Part shown: piece after piece, positions 7,358-15,600 of the stretch
Position numbering within the stretch: position 1 is the stretch's first letter
How the letters are laid out: every line of letters begins with the position of its first letter
NCBI RefSeq assembly: GCF_026725475.1
Contig: NZ_CP109965.1
Location: 620,001-684,000 of the forward strand
Direction of reading: 5' to 3'
Source: Catenovulum adriaticum
GTDB lineage: Bacteria > Pseudomonadota > Gammaproteobacteria > Enterobacterales > Alteromonadaceae
Length of the DNA: 64,000 bases
Position numbers and translations under genes: made by a program
The notes under the pieces: model-generated
What the model was told of the DNA's origin: nothing
The model's input: only the letters and a program-made list of their open reading frames with translations
The model's database searches: none

Positions 7358-7891
7358 ATGTCTCGAGTAGGTAAATCTCCTATCGCTATTCCTGCAGGCG
7401 TTGAAATAAATATTGCAGGTCAGGACATCACAGTGAAAGGTGCTAAAGGTGAATTAGCTGTTAGCATTAACGCTGCTGTTGAAGTGGTAAACGAAGACAA
7501 TGTATTACGTACATTACCTCGTGACGGTTTCGATGACGCGCAAGCGCAAAGCGGTACTGCACGTGCAATCATTAACAACTTAGTTGTTGGTGTAACCCAA
7601 GGTTTTGAACGCAAATTGCAACTAATCGGTGTTGGTTATCGTGCAGCTGCAAAAGGTAATACATTAAACTTAACTTTAGGTTTTTCTCATCCGGTTGACT
7701 TCGAAGTACCAGCAGGTATTCAGATTGAAACCCCTAGCCAGACAGAAGTTTTGGTTAAAGGTGCTGACAAGCAGTTGGTTGGTCAAGTTGCAGCGAAAAT
7801 CCGCGCTTTCCGTCCACCAGAGCCTTATAAAGGTAAAGGTGTTCGTTACGCTGATGAAACTGTACTTCGTAAAGAAGCTAAGAAAAAGTAA
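7358..7891 (+). CDS. rplF: 50S ribosomal protein L6
   Basis: L6 sits near the sarcin-ricin loop and the factor-binding site of the 50S subunit. The 177-residue length equals E. coli L6. Two repeated domains are visible; the second ends with the signature PPEPYKGKGVRYADE, followed by the lysine-rich C-terminus. The start MSRVGKSPIAIPAGVEI follows an AAGGAGA ribosome-binding site. It stands between rpsH and rplR in standard order. Confidence 0.98.
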   Translation: MSRVGKSPIAIPAGVEINIAGQDITVKGAKGELAVSINAAVEVVNEDNVLRTLPRDGFDDAQAQSGTARAIINNLVVGVTQGFERKLQLIGVGYRAAAKGNTLNLTLGFSHPVDFEVPAGIQIETPSQTEVLVKGADKQLVGQVAAKIRAFRPPEPYKGKGVRYADETVLRKEAKKK

Positions 7892-7900
7892 GGTAATACG

Positions 7901-8254
7901 ATGGATAAAAAAGCATCTCGTCTTCGTCGCGCTACCCGCGCACGTGCGAAAATTAAAGAGTTGGGTGCAAACAGACTGGTCGTTCACCGTACGCCACGCC
8001 ATATTTATGCACAAGTAGTTGCAGCAAATGGGTGTGAGGTTCTGGCTTCTGCATCAACTGTAGAGAAGACCATTCGCGAAAGCATCAAATATACTGGTAA
8101 CGTTGAAGCAGCTAAAGTAGTTGGTAAAGCAATTGCAGAAGCAGCTTTAGAGAAAGGTATTAACACAGTAGCGTTCGATCGTAGTGGTTTCCAATACCAC
8201 GGTCGTGTTCAAGCTTTAGCTGACGCTGCTCGTGAAGCTGGACTTCAATTCTAG
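7901..8254 (+). CDS. rplR: 50S ribosomal protein L18
   Basis: L18 binds 5S rRNA together with L5 and brings it into the central protuberance. The 117 residues match E. coli in length, with the arginine-rich start MDKKASRLRRATRARAKIKE, then LVVHRTPRHIYAQ and the C-terminal segment FDRSGFQYHGRVQALADAAREAGL. It lies 9 bp after rplF with an AAGG ribosome-binding site. Confidence 0.98.
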   Translation: MDKKASRLRRATRARAKIKELGANRLVVHRTPRHIYAQVVAANGCEVLASASTVEKTIRESIKYTGNVEAAKVVGKAIAEAALEKGINTVAFDRSGFQYHGRVQALADAAREAGLQF

Positions 8255-8263
8255 GGGTAGATA

Positions 8264-8770
8264 ATGGCTAATAACGCAGAAGTTAAAAACAACCCAGAGT
8301 TGGCAGAAAAACTCATCGCGGTTAACCGTGTATCTAAAGTTGTTAAAGGTGGCCGTATCTTCAGCTTCACAGCATTGACTGTGGTAGGTGATGGTGCAGG
8401 TCGCGTTGGCTTTGGTTACGGTAAAGCACGTGAAGTTCCTGCAGCTATTCAAAAAGCTATGGAACAAGCTCGTCGCAGCATGGTAAATGTCGACTTACAA
8501 GGTAATACTTTGCAACACCCGATAAAAGGCCGTCATTCAGGTTCACAGGTTTATATGCAACCTGCATCTGAAGGTACTGGTATCATCGCTGGTGGTGCAA
8601 TGCGTGCGGTTTTAGAAGTAGCAGGTGTACATAACGTACTTTCAAAATGCTACGGCTCAACCAATCCTATTAACGTTGTTCGCGCAACAATCAAAGCATT
8701 AGCAAATATGAAATCGCCATCAACAGTGGCAGCTAAGCGTGGTTTGAGCGTCGACGAAATTTTGGGGTAA
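8264..8770 (+). CDS. rpsE: 30S ribosomal protein S5
   Basis: S5 lines the mRNA entry channel and influences decoding accuracy. The 168-residue protein (167 in E. coli) has the S5 double-stranded RNA-binding-type domain with LIAVNRVSKVVKGGRIFSFTALTVVGDG and the conserved GFGYGKAREVPAAIQKAME. The C-terminal domain holds GGAMRAVLEVAGVHNVLSK. The lysine-glycine-glycine loop linked to spectinomycin resistance in other species is wild type here (VVKGGR). Confidence 0.98.
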   Translation: MANNAEVKNNPELAEKLIAVNRVSKVVKGGRIFSFTALTVVGDGAGRVGFGYGKAREVPAAIQKAMEQARRSMVNVDLQGNTLQHPIKGRHSGSQVYMQPASEGTGIIAGGAMRAVLEVAGVHNVLSKCYGSTNPINVVRATIKALANMKSPSTVAAKRGLSVDEILG

Positions 8771-8776
8771 ACAATT

Positions 8777-8959
8777 ATGACTGGTAAAACTGTAAAAGTG
8801 ACTCAAGTCAAAAGTTCTATCGGACGTTTACCTAAACACAAAGCAACGTTACGCGGTTTAGGTTTACGCAGAATTAATCATACTGTTGAGTTGGAAGATA
8901 CTCCAGCTGTTCGTGGTATGATTAACAAAGTAATCTATATGATTAAAGTGGAGGGGTAA
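8777..8959 (+). CDS. rpmD: 50S ribosomal protein L30
   Basis: L30 is a small protein of the 50S body. The 60-residue product has the single L30 ferredoxin-like fold pattern: KVTQVKSSIGRLPKHKATLRGLGLRRINHTVELEDTPAVRGMI, followed by a short beta strand ending MIKVEG. It lies six bases after rpsE and two bases before rplO, where its GGAGG also serves as the ribosome-binding site of rplO. Confidence 0.97.
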   Translation: MTGKTVKVTQVKSSIGRLPKHKATLRGLGLRRINHTVELEDTPAVRGMINKVIYMIKVEG

Positions 8960-8961
8960 TT

Positions 8962-9396
8962 ATGTATTTAAATACACTGAGTCCTGCTCCAGGTTCAAAA
9001 CCAAGTGCAAAGCGCGTTGGTCGTGGTATTGGTTCTGGCTTAGGTAAAACAGGTGGCCGTGGTCACAAAGGTCAAAAATCACGTTCAGGTGGTTCAGTAA
9101 AACCAGGTTTTGAGGGTGGTCAAATGCCACTTCAACGCCGTTTACCTAAGTTCGGTTTCACTTCACGTAAATCTTTAGTGTCAGATCAAGTTACCTTGAA
9201 TGAAATTGCTAAAGTTGAAGGTGATATCGTTGAACTGGCTACGCTAAAAGCAGCTGGCTTGGTTAAAAAGCATATTCAAGCAGTGAAAATTGTAAAATCA
9301 GGCGATGTATCTCGTGCTTTAACTGTTAAAGGTTTAGGTGTGACTAAAGGTGCTCGTGAGGCTATTGAAGCTGCTGGTGGTAAAATCGAGGAATAA
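8962..9396 (+). CDS. rplO: 50S ribosomal protein L15
   Basis: L15 is a late 50S assembly protein that contacts many 23S rRNA domains. The 144 residues equal the E. coli length. The start MYLNTLSPAPGSKPSAKRVGRG, the glycine-rich GLGKTGGRGHKGQKSRSGG stretch and GFEGGQMPLQRRLPKFGF are diagnostic. The gene is followed after 7 bp by secY, the conserved spc operon order. Confidence 0.98.
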   Translation: MYLNTLSPAPGSKPSAKRVGRGIGSGLGKTGGRGHKGQKSRSGGSVKPGFEGGQMPLQRRLPKFGFTSRKSLVSDQVTLNEIAKVEGDIVELATLKAAGLVKKHIQAVKIVKSGDVSRALTVKGLGVTKGAREAIEAAGGKIEE

Positions 9397-9403
9397 TTGA
9401 TCC

Positions 9404-10732
9404 ATGGCTAAACCAGGACTGGAATTTAACAGCACGCAAGGCGGTTTATCAGAACTTAAACGAAGATTATTGTTCTTATTAGGAGCAATTGTGATCTTCC
9501 GTGCCGGTTCTTATGTTCCTATCCCAGGGATTGACCCTGCGGTACTTGCGCAACTGTTTGAGCAACAAAAAGACACCGTGTTAGCAATGTTTAACATGTT
9601 TTCAGGTGGCGCATTAGAGCGTGCTTCCGTGTTGGCGTTAGGTATTATGCCTTACATTACTGCCTCTATTATTATGCAGTTAATGACGCATATTCATCCT
9701 ACTTTTCAAGAATTGAAAAAGGAAGGTGAAAGCGGGCGTAAGAAAATTAGCCAATACACACGCTATGGTACATTATTGTTAGCAATTGCCCAGTCTACAA
9801 CTATAGCCAACAGCCTGCCCAATATGGTGCCAGGCTTAGTGATTAATCCTGGATTTACTTTCTACTTCACCGCTGTAGTGAGTCTAGTTACAGGGACTAT
9901 GTTCCTAATGTGGCTAGGGGAGCAGATAACTGAGCGCGGTATTGGTAATGGTATCTCTATGATCATCTTTGCTGGTATCGTTGCTGGTTTACCGACTGCG
10001 ATTGGTCAGACTGCTGAACAAGCGCGTCAAGGTGAACTACCTCTAATCTTGTTATTGATTATTGGTATTATTGTCTGTGCGGTAACTTACTTTGTTGTAT
10101 TTGTTGAGCGTGGTCAGCGACGTATCGTTGTAAACTACGCAAAACGTCAACAAGGTCGAAAAGTTTACGCAGCGCAGAGCACGCATTTGCCACTAAAAGT
10201 AAACATGGCTGGTGTAATTCCACCAATTTTTGCTTCTAGTCTTATGTTGTTTCCGGGTACAATAGCGACTTGGTTTGGCCAAAGTGACAGTGCGTTTGCT
10301 GAAGCAATCGCTCAAATAGCCATAGTGCTATCACCAGGACAACCTTTGTACATGATATTGTACGCAATAGTGATTGTATTCTTTTGCTTCTTCTATACAG
10401 CATTAGTGTTTAATCCACGTGAAACAGCAGACAACTTGAAAAAGTCGGGTGCATTCATTCCGGGTATTCGTCCGGGTGAGCAAACTTCGCGTTATATCGA
10501 TAAAGTCATGACCCGCTTAACACTAGCAGGCGCTTTATATATAACTTTAGTTTGTTTAGTACCTGAATTTATGATGGCAGCTTGGAATGTACAATTCTAC
10601 TTTGGCGGTACTTCATTATTGATTATCGTAGTTGTTATTATGGATTTTATGGCGCAAGTGCAAACTCATCTGATGTCAAGTCAGTATGAATCTGTTCTGA
10701 AGAAGGCTAATTTAAAGGGTTATGGCCGGTAG
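9404..10732 (+). CDS. secY: Protein translocase subunit SecY
   Basis: SecY is the channel of the Sec translocase in the inner membrane, working with SecE, SecG and SecA. The 442 residues (443 in E. coli) give the expected ten membrane segments. Landmarks are the start segment LSELKRRLLFLLGAIVIFR, the plug-region FNMFSGGALERASVLALGIMPYITASI and the cytoplasmic loop with RQQGRKVYAAQSTHLPLKVN. The C-terminal end, VLKKANLKGYGR, is also typical. It is followed closely by rpmJ. Confidence 0.98.
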   Translation: MAKPGLEFNSTQGGLSELKRRLLFLLGAIVIFRAGSYVPIPGIDPAVLAQLFEQQKDTVLAMFNMFSGGALERASVLALGIMPYITASIIMQLMTHIHPTFQELKKEGESGRKKISQYTRYGTLLLAIAQSTTIANSLPNMVPGLVINPGFTFYFTAVVSLVTGTMFLMWLGEQITERGIGNGISMIIFAGIVAGLPTAIGQTAEQARQGELPLILLLIIGIIVCAVTYFVVFVERGQRRIVVNYAKRQQGRKVYAAQSTHLPLKVNMAGVIPPIFASSLMLFPGTIATWFGQSDSAFAEAIAQIAIVLSPGQPLYMILYAIVIVFFCFFYTALVFNPRETADNLKKSGAFIPGIRPGEQTSRYIDKVMTRLTLAGALYITLVCLVPEFMMAAWNVQFYFGGTSLLIIVVVIMDFMAQVQTHLMSSQYESVLKKANLKGYGR

Positions 10733-10758
10733 GCTGTAACGGTTAACGGAGTCGGAAA

Positions 10759-10875
10759 ATGAAAGTTCGTGCATCTGTTAAGACCATTTGCCGTAATTGC
10801 AAAATTATTAAGCGAAATGGTGTTGTGCGCGTGATCTGTTCAACAGATCCAAAGCATAAACAGCGCCAAGGTTAA
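10759..10875 (+). CDS. rpmJ: 50S ribosomal protein L36
   Basis: L36 is the smallest bacterial ribosomal protein and binds one zinc ion in the 50S subunit. The 38-residue product starts MKVRASVKTICRNCKIIKRN. It keeps the C-C-C-H zinc set (Cys11, Cys14, Cys27, His33), so it is the zinc-binding form rather than the zinc-free paralogue. A GGAG site at about 10748-10751 supports the start. It closes the spc operon and is followed by a small terminator hairpin. Confidence 0.96.
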   Translation: MKVRASVKTICRNCKIIKRNGVVRVICSTDPKHKQRQG

Positions 10876-10883
10876 TATATTTT

Positions 10884-10902
10884 AGACGAAAATCGTCTTT
10901 TT
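10884..10902 (+). terminator. Short terminator hairpin after rpmJ
   Basis: AGACGA (10884-10889) and TCGTCT (10893-10898) form a six-base stem with an AAA loop, followed by TTTTA and more T residues. It probably reduces readthrough between the spc and alpha operons. The short stem suggests partial termination only. Confidence 0.6.
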
Positions 10903-10907
10903 ATTTG

Positions 10908-10985
10908 AAATCTAGTCTCGGCTTGAGTATCCTTACGGGCTTTTCGGTCGAGACTAATAATTTGGAGTGCATACAATGGCCCGTA
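10908..10985 (+). promoter_or_regulatory. Alpha-operon leader, S4-binding pseudoknot (Alpha_RBS type)
   Basis: The segments GAGTATCCTTACGGGCTTTTC and AATTTGGAGTGCATA before ATGGCCCGTATAGC match the E. coli alpha-operon leader closely. In that leader, S4 binds a nested pseudoknot and traps the initiating ribosome. An outer stem TAGTCTCG/CGAGACTA (about 10913-10957) replaces the E. coli stem with different paired bases. The ribosome-binding site GGAGTG and the rpsM start are inside the structure. Regulation by S4 is inferred from this conserved layout. Confidence 0.85.
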
Positions 10986-11332
10986 TAGCTGGCATTAACA
11001 TTCCTCTACACAAGCACACAGTAATTGGCTTAACGTCAATTTACGGTGTAGGCAAAACCACAGCAAAAGCAATTTGTGCTGCTGCTGGGATCGCTGAAGT
11101 TACCAAGATCAAAGATCTTGATGAAGCTCAGCTTGACTTGCTTCGTGAAGAGGTTGGTAAGTTTACTGTTGAAGGTGACTTACGTCGTGAAGTTTCAATG
11201 AATATCAAGCGCTTGATGGATCTTGGCTGTAACCGTGGTTTACGCCACCGTCGTAGCTTGCCTGTTCGCGGTCAAAGAACGAAGACTAACGCACGTACGC
11301 GTAAAGGTCCTCGTAAGCCAATCAAGAAGTAA
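10976..11332 (+). CDS. rpsM: 30S ribosomal protein S13
   Basis: S13 pairs with S19 in the 30S head and bridges to L5. The frame is open from a GTG at 10967, but the ATG at 10976 gives 118 residues beginning MARIAGINIPLHKHTVIGLT, identical in length to E. coli and placed correctly for the S4 leader. The helix-two-turn-helix segment LTSIYGVGKTTAKAIC and the basic tail RGQRTKTNARTRKGPRKPIKK are present. It is the first alpha-operon gene. Confidence 0.97.
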   Translation: MARIAGINIPLHKHTVIGLTSIYGVGKTTAKAICAAAGIAEVTKIKDLDEAQLDLLREEVGKFTVEGDLRREVSMNIKRLMDLGCNRGLRHRRSLPVRGQRTKTNARTRKGPRKPIKK

Positions 11333-11347
11333 GCAGGAGAGTGAATA

Positions 11348-11740
11348 ATGGCTAAAGCACCAGCTCGTAGCTCGCGTAAGCGCGCAAAACGACAAGTTGC
11401 AGATGGTATGGCTCATATCCATGCTTCTTTCAACAATACGATCGTAACAATTACAGATCGCCAAGGTAATGCTCTTTCATGGGCAACAGCTGGCGGTTCA
11501 GGTTTCCGTGGTTCTCGTAAATCTACTCCGTTTGCAGCTCAGGTTGCAGCAGAGCGTGCAGGTACTGCTGCTCAAGAGTACGGTTTAAAGAATTTGGAAG
11601 TATTTGTAAATGGTCCAGGTCCTGGTCGCGAATCTGCGATCCGTGCATTAAATGCAACTGGATTCAAAATTACAAATATTACAGACGTCACGCCAATTCC
11701 ACATAATGGCTGTCGTCCACCGAAAAAACGTCGCGTTTAA
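11348..11740 (+). CDS. rpsK: 30S ribosomal protein S11
   Basis: S11 lies on the platform of the 30S subunit near the mRNA exit. The 130-residue protein (129 in E. coli) has HIHASFNNTIVTITDRQGNALSWATAGG, GFRGSRKSTPFAAQVAAE and the conserved C-terminus TPIPHNGCRPPKKRRV. The NG pair in HNGCRP is the position where isoaspartate forms in E. coli S11. It follows rpsM after 15 bp with an AGGAGAG site. Confidence 0.98.
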   Translation: MAKAPARSSRKRAKRQVADGMAHIHASFNNTIVTITDRQGNALSWATAGGSGFRGSRKSTPFAAQVAAERAGTAAQEYGLKNLEVFVNGPGPGRESAIRALNATGFKITNITDVTPIPHNGCRPPKKRRV

Positions 11741-11768
11741 TTTGTTCCTCAGATAGCGGAGAAAGAAG

Positions 11769-12389
11769 ATGGCAAGATATATAGGGCCAAAACTCAAGCT
11801 CAGTCGTCGCGAAGGAACAGATTTGTTCTTGAAAAGCGGCGTTCGTGCAATTGATTCAAAATGTAAAATTGATACAGCACCAGGTCAACACGGCGCTCGT
11901 CGTGGTCGTTTGTCTGACTATGGTTTACAGTTACGTGAAAAGCAAAAAGTACGTCGTATTTACGGTGTATTAGAAAAGCAATTCCGAAACTACTATAAAG
12001 AAGCTGCACGTTTACAAGGTAATACAGGTGAAAACTTGTTACAATTACTTGAAAAGCGTTTAGACAACGTAGTATACCGTATGGGTTATGCTTCAACTCG
12101 TGCAGAAGCTCGTCAATTGGTTAGTCACAAAGCAATCACTGTTAATGATCAAGTTGTTAACATCGCATCATTCTCTGTGAAACCAGAAGATGTAGTCGGA
12201 GTTCGCGAGAAAGCTAAGAAGCAAGCGCGTATTCAGTCAGCTCTTGAGCTTGCTGGCCAACGTGAGAAGCCAACTTGGGTCGAAGTAGATGCAGAGAAAA
12301 AAGAAGGTGTGTTCAAGCGTTTGCCTGAGCGTACAGACTTATCTGCTGATATTAACGAACAGCTAATTGTTGAGCTTTACTCTAAGTAA
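11769..12389 (+). CDS. rpsD: 30S ribosomal protein S4
   Basis: S4 nucleates 30S assembly and represses the alpha operon by binding its leader. The 206-residue product has the E. coli length. It starts MARYIGPKLKLSRREGTDLFL and has an S4 RNA-binding domain at about residues 95-160 (LEKRLDNVVYRMGYASTRAEARQLV and following). The C-terminus ends DLSADINEQLIVELYSK as in enterics. Its probable target site is visible at 10908-10985. Confidence 0.98.
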   Translation: MARYIGPKLKLSRREGTDLFLKSGVRAIDSKCKIDTAPGQHGARRGRLSDYGLQLREKQKVRRIYGVLEKQFRNYYKEAARLQGNTGENLLQLLEKRLDNVVYRMGYASTRAEARQLVSHKAITVNDQVVNIASFSVKPEDVVGVREKAKKQARIQSALELAGQREKPTWVEVDAEKKEGVFKRLPERTDLSADINEQLIVELYSK

Positions 12390-12414
12390 AGTTATATAAA
12401 ATAGAGAGGAAACG

Positions 12415-13404
12415 ATGCAGGGTTCTGTTACTGAGTTCCTTAAACCAAGATTAGTCGATATTGAAAGTCTTGGTCCTTTTCGTGCAAAAGTGACTTTAGA
12501 GCCGATGGAACGCGGTTTTGGTCACACTTTAGGAAATGCGTTAAGACGTATATTATTGTCTTCTATGCCCGGTGCAGCAGTAACCGAAGTGGAAATCGAC
12601 GGTGTACTGCATGAATATAGTACCAAAGAAGGGGTGCGAGAGGATGTAATTGAGATTTTACTTAATTTGAAAAGTCTTGCTGTTCATATTGAAAATAAGA
12701 ACGAAGCAACTTTAACCTTAAGTAAAAAAGGTGCGGGCCCTGTTACTGCAGCAGATATCACCCATGATGGTGATGTTGAAGTTAAGAATCCCGACCACGT
12801 CATTTGCAATCTTACCGGCGACGCAGAAGTTAATATGCGTATTAAGGTAGAGAAAGGACGCGGTTATGTTCCAGCTTCAGCTCGTCGTTCCTCTGAAGAA
12901 GATGATCGTCCAATTGGACGTTTGTTGGTCGACGCGTCTTTCAGCCCGGTTGAGCGTATCGCTTATGCGGTTGAATCAGCACGTGTTGAACAGCGCACTG
13001 ACCTAGACAAATTGGTCATCGATATGGAAACGAATGGCACGATTGATCCGGAAGAAGCAATCCGCCGAGCTGCTACGATTCTGGCAGAACAGTTAGACGC
13101 ATTCGTTGAATTGCGCGACGTTTCTGAACCAGAGCGTAAAGAAGAAAAACCTGAATTCGATCCAATTCTGTTAAGACCAGTTGACGATCTTGAATTAACT
13201 GTACGTTCTGCCAACTGCCTAAAAGCAGAGCAGATCCAATACATTGGTGATCTTGTTCAGCGCACTGAGGTTGAGTTGTTAAAAACACCTAACCTTGGTA
13301 AAAAGTCGCTTACTGAAATTAAAGACGTTTTGGCCTCTCGTGGCTTGTCTTTAGGTATGCGTCTTGAAAACTGGCCTCCGGCTAGTATCGCTGAAAAAGA
13401 CTAA
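12415..13404 (+). CDS. rpoA: RNA polymerase alpha subunit
   Basis: RpoA dimerises to start assembly of RNA polymerase; its C-terminal domain contacts UP elements and activators. The 329 residues equal the E. coli length. The N-terminal domain carries MERGFGHTLGNALRRILLSSMPG, and the C-terminal domain (about 250-320) carries RSANCLKAEQIQYIGDLVQRTE and LGKKSLTEIKDVLASRGLSLGM. A linker rich in acidic residues lies between. It is the fourth gene of the alpha operon. Confidence 0.99.
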   Translation: MQGSVTEFLKPRLVDIESLGPFRAKVTLEPMERGFGHTLGNALRRILLSSMPGAAVTEVEIDGVLHEYSTKEGVREDVIEILLNLKSLAVHIENKNEATLTLSKKGAGPVTAADITHDGDVEVKNPDHVICNLTGDAEVNMRIKVEKGRGYVPASARRSSEEDDRPIGRLLVDASFSPVERIAYAVESARVEQRTDLDKLVIDMETNGTIDPEEAIRRAATILAEQLDAFVELRDVSEPERKEEKPEFDPILLRPVDDLELTVRSANCLKAEQIQYIGDLVQRTEVELLKTPNLGKKSLTEIKDVLASRGLSLGMRLENWPPASIAEKD

Positions 13405-13440
13405 CCAATTCTACATAGTTATTGGTAGAAGGATAGCATT

Positions 13441-13842
13441 ATGCGTCATCGTAAAAGTGGACGTCAGCTTAATCGAAACAGCAGTCATCGTACTGCAATG
13501 TTTAGTAACATGGCGGGCTCTTTAGTTCGTCACGAAATTATTAAAACTACATTGCCAAAAGCGAAAGAACTGCGTCGTGTTATCGAGCCGCTGATTACAC
13601 TAGCTAAAAAAGATAGTGTTGCAAATCGCCGTTTAGCGTTTGCTCGTACACGTGATAAAGAAGTTGTTGGTAAATTATTCTCTGAGATTGGTCCTCGTTA
13701 TGAGTCTCGTCCAGGTGGTTATACTCGCATCTTAAAATGTGGTTTCCGCACAGGTGATAACGCACCTATGGCTTACATCGAATTGGTTGATAGACCAGAA
13801 GTTGATGAAGCTGAAGTAGAAGCAACAGAATCAGCTGAATAA
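13441..13842 (+). CDS. rplQ: 50S ribosomal protein L17
   Basis: L17 lies at the tunnel exit side of the 50S subunit. The 133-residue protein starts MRHRKSGRQLNRNSSHRTAMF and holds the family segments LPKAKELRRVIEPLITLAK and GYTRILKCGFRTGDNAPMAYIELV. The acidic tail is six residues longer than the usual 127. It is the last gene of the alpha operon and is followed by a strong terminator. Confidence 0.98.
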   Translation: MRHRKSGRQLNRNSSHRTAMFSNMAGSLVRHEIIKTTLPKAKELRRVIEPLITLAKKDSVANRRLAFARTRDKEVVGKLFSEIGPRYESRPGGYTRILKCGFRTGDNAPMAYIELVDRPEVDEAEVEATESAE

Positions 13843-13861
13843 ACTTATTTAGCTGATTATT

Positions 13862-13889
13862 AAAAAAGGCGCCTTAGGGCGCCTTTTTT
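13862..13889 (+). terminator. Strong intrinsic terminator closing the alpha operon
   Basis: AAAAAAGGCGCC and GGCGCCTTTTTT form a perfect 12-base stem with a TTAG tetraloop. The flanking A and T runs make it potentially bidirectional. It lies about 20 bp after the rplQ stop. Confidence 0.95.
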
Positions 13890-14639
13890 GTTTTCCTAGT
13901 GCAGTTAGCAAACTTGTCAGACTGGAATAAACTGGCGCACCTTCACCTAAACGAAATCCAATTCTAATCGTAATGGCGATCTAACATATCAAGTTTTGTA
14001 TTTTGTCCATCCTACAAATCTAAGCCGTCACTAGATTATCAACAATGACCTGAAAATATGGTTCGCAATACTCAGTAGTTATATTTTTATCGAATTACGA
14101 TTCATAACATGATTCAAAGCAGACACATAAACTCGATTACGATTTGATCTGAAGCAATACCGGACAAAAATTATAGGTAGTAGCAAATTAGAACCATTTA
14201 AACAGCTCTTAAAAATAACAGGCGAGATAATTGTGAACCGAAAATGTATGGGCAATAAATGAAGCTTTGTAATCTTCAATATGGTGAATTAACTAGTAGG
14301 TAGGAGGCTTATATGCATTCGAAAAAAGCGCAGAATAGAGCGCCTTTGATAATTCGCTATGCAGCTGATACGCCAATCTTTAATCTAGGTTATAAACCAC
14401 AAAATATGTGTTCATTCAGGCCTTAAAATAGGAGTAAAGGGTGTGATTTTAGCTTAACGTGAATAGCCCCAAATGTAAGTGAATTATTAAAGCGAATTTT
14501 GTTTTTACTTAGACATCAAGGTAAAAGTGATTTAACAAAATACTGATTTTGATATTTAGTCTAACGGTTTAACATTTATGAAGTTGGGTATATTTGAAAA
14601 ACTATAGCTGATAAATTCCAATTATTGGTTAATAAGTGG
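13890..14639. other. Gene-poor stretch after the ribosomal block
   Basis: About 750 bp of AT-rich sequence lies between the rplQ terminator and the convergent gene ending at 14640. I see no long credible reading frame. It contains one short reading frame with a good ribosome-binding site (14313-14426) and three copies of the nonamer ATTACGATT at 13966-13974 (inverted), 14094-14102 and 14136-14144. No tRNA or recognisable RNA gene was found. Confidence 0.6.
14313..14426 (+). CDS. Possible 37-residue small protein
   Basis: An ATG with a strong TAGGAGG ribosome-binding site six bases upstream opens a 37-codon frame ending in TAA. The product is basic (MHSKKAQNRAPLIIRYAADT at its start) with no membrane segment or known motif. 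I do not recognise it. The ribosome-binding site is the only positive evidence; chance occurrence in 750 bp of intergenic sequence is plausible. Confidence 0.3.
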   Translation: MHSKKAQNRAPLIIRYAADTPIFNLGYKPQNMCSFRP

Positions 14640-15587
14640 TTACCATTTGTATAGCGTATTTAATTGTTCCATTTGTTTAAGATACAATTGGCTGTTTTGC
14701 TTAGCTTGCGTTAACTGCCAAGTTTTTAAATTTTCAGTAAGTTTTTTGACTTGATCTGTTAGCTGATATTCAGGGGCAATATTTTGTAAAGTTAAATAGT
14801 AACTGCTTGCAGTTACCGGATCCGGAACTTCACCATACTGGTAACGTATCGCTAATGTTAGCACGGCTTCTAAGCTACCTTGTTGCCTTGCGTGCTCAAG
14901 CCACATCAATTGTTTTTTGTAATGAGCTAATACGTCTTCTTGTGCCTCTTTTGTCGTTATTGAAGGCTGAATATTAGGTAAATGCGATAGTAATAAATCA
15001 CTTTGGATACTGACCTCAGTATTTTTAGTATTTAATGCCAATTTTTCTAACATCGAATAAACAGGGCTAATTAATTCTACTGGTGCACCTTGGCAGTTTG
15101 TTATTTGTTTTTGCTTGGTAATTGAGATCTTAGCATTTGGCTTAGTTTGCTCAGTTTCTTTTATTATTTTTAAGTAGCCTTGTTGTGCGTATCGCATAAA
15201 TTGAGCGCATTGTGCGAGTGCAGCTAAGTAAGCAAATTTAGATTCATCATCCGCCTCATTGAAGTTAAACTCGTTAGATAATAATATCACTGATCCAGTC
15301 ATCGCTTCGATTACGGCGATATTTTTTATGGTGACAGTTTTAGGTGCGGAGGCTGGAATTATGACTGTTTTTTCGGATTTACTGAGTGACAAATCCGAGG
15401 GGGAGTTCGCCACTGGAGATTTTTTAACTTCATCAACATTTTTTGTTGAAAAAGCCGCGGGTTTTACTTTGATAAAGGCTGAATTTTTTGTTGCTATCTG
15501 CGTGGGAAACAACCAGTTTAATAAACTGATAATGGTTATTATCAGTAAAATTAAAACTGACCAACGAATGATTTTTATTGATAACAT
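14640..15587 (-). CDS. Membrane-anchored protein with Sel1-like C-terminal repeat, unknown function
   Basis: This 315-residue protein has one N-terminal membrane segment (about residues 8-28), so the rest is probably periplasmic. After a low-complexity linker, the C-terminal third holds a segment (ARQQGSLEAVLTLAIRYQYGE and beyond) that resembles one Sel1/TPR-type helical repeat. Two cysteines (in AQCAQFM and ITNCQG) could form a disulphide. It is the last gene of a three-gene minus-strand unit that starts with a GGDEF-EAL gene, 13 bp after the preceding stop. A role in the same signalling pathway is inferred from this context only. I do not recognise the family. Confidence 0.75.
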   Translation of the reverse strand: MLSIKIIRWSVLILLIITIISLLNWLFPTQIATKNSAFIKVKPAAFSTKNVDEVKKSPVANSPSDLSLSKSEKTVIIPASAPKTVTIKNIAVIEAMTGSVILLSNEFNFNEADDESKFAYLAALAQCAQFMRYAQQGYLKIIKETEQTKPNAKISITKQKQITNCQGAPVELISPVYSMLEKLALNTKNTEVSIQSDLLLSHLPNIQPSITTKEAQEDVLAHYKKQLMWLEHARQQGSLEAVLTLAIRYQYGEVPDPVTASSYYLTLQNIAPEYQLTDQVKKLTENLKTWQLTQAKQNSQLYLKQMEQLNTLYKW

Positions 15588-15600
15588 TGTTTAGCAGCAA

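Noticed and set aside
14079..14279. Possible 66-residue protein on the minus strand in the gene-poor stretch
   Set aside because: No ribosome-binding site, no family match, and AT-driven composition. It is probably a chance frame.
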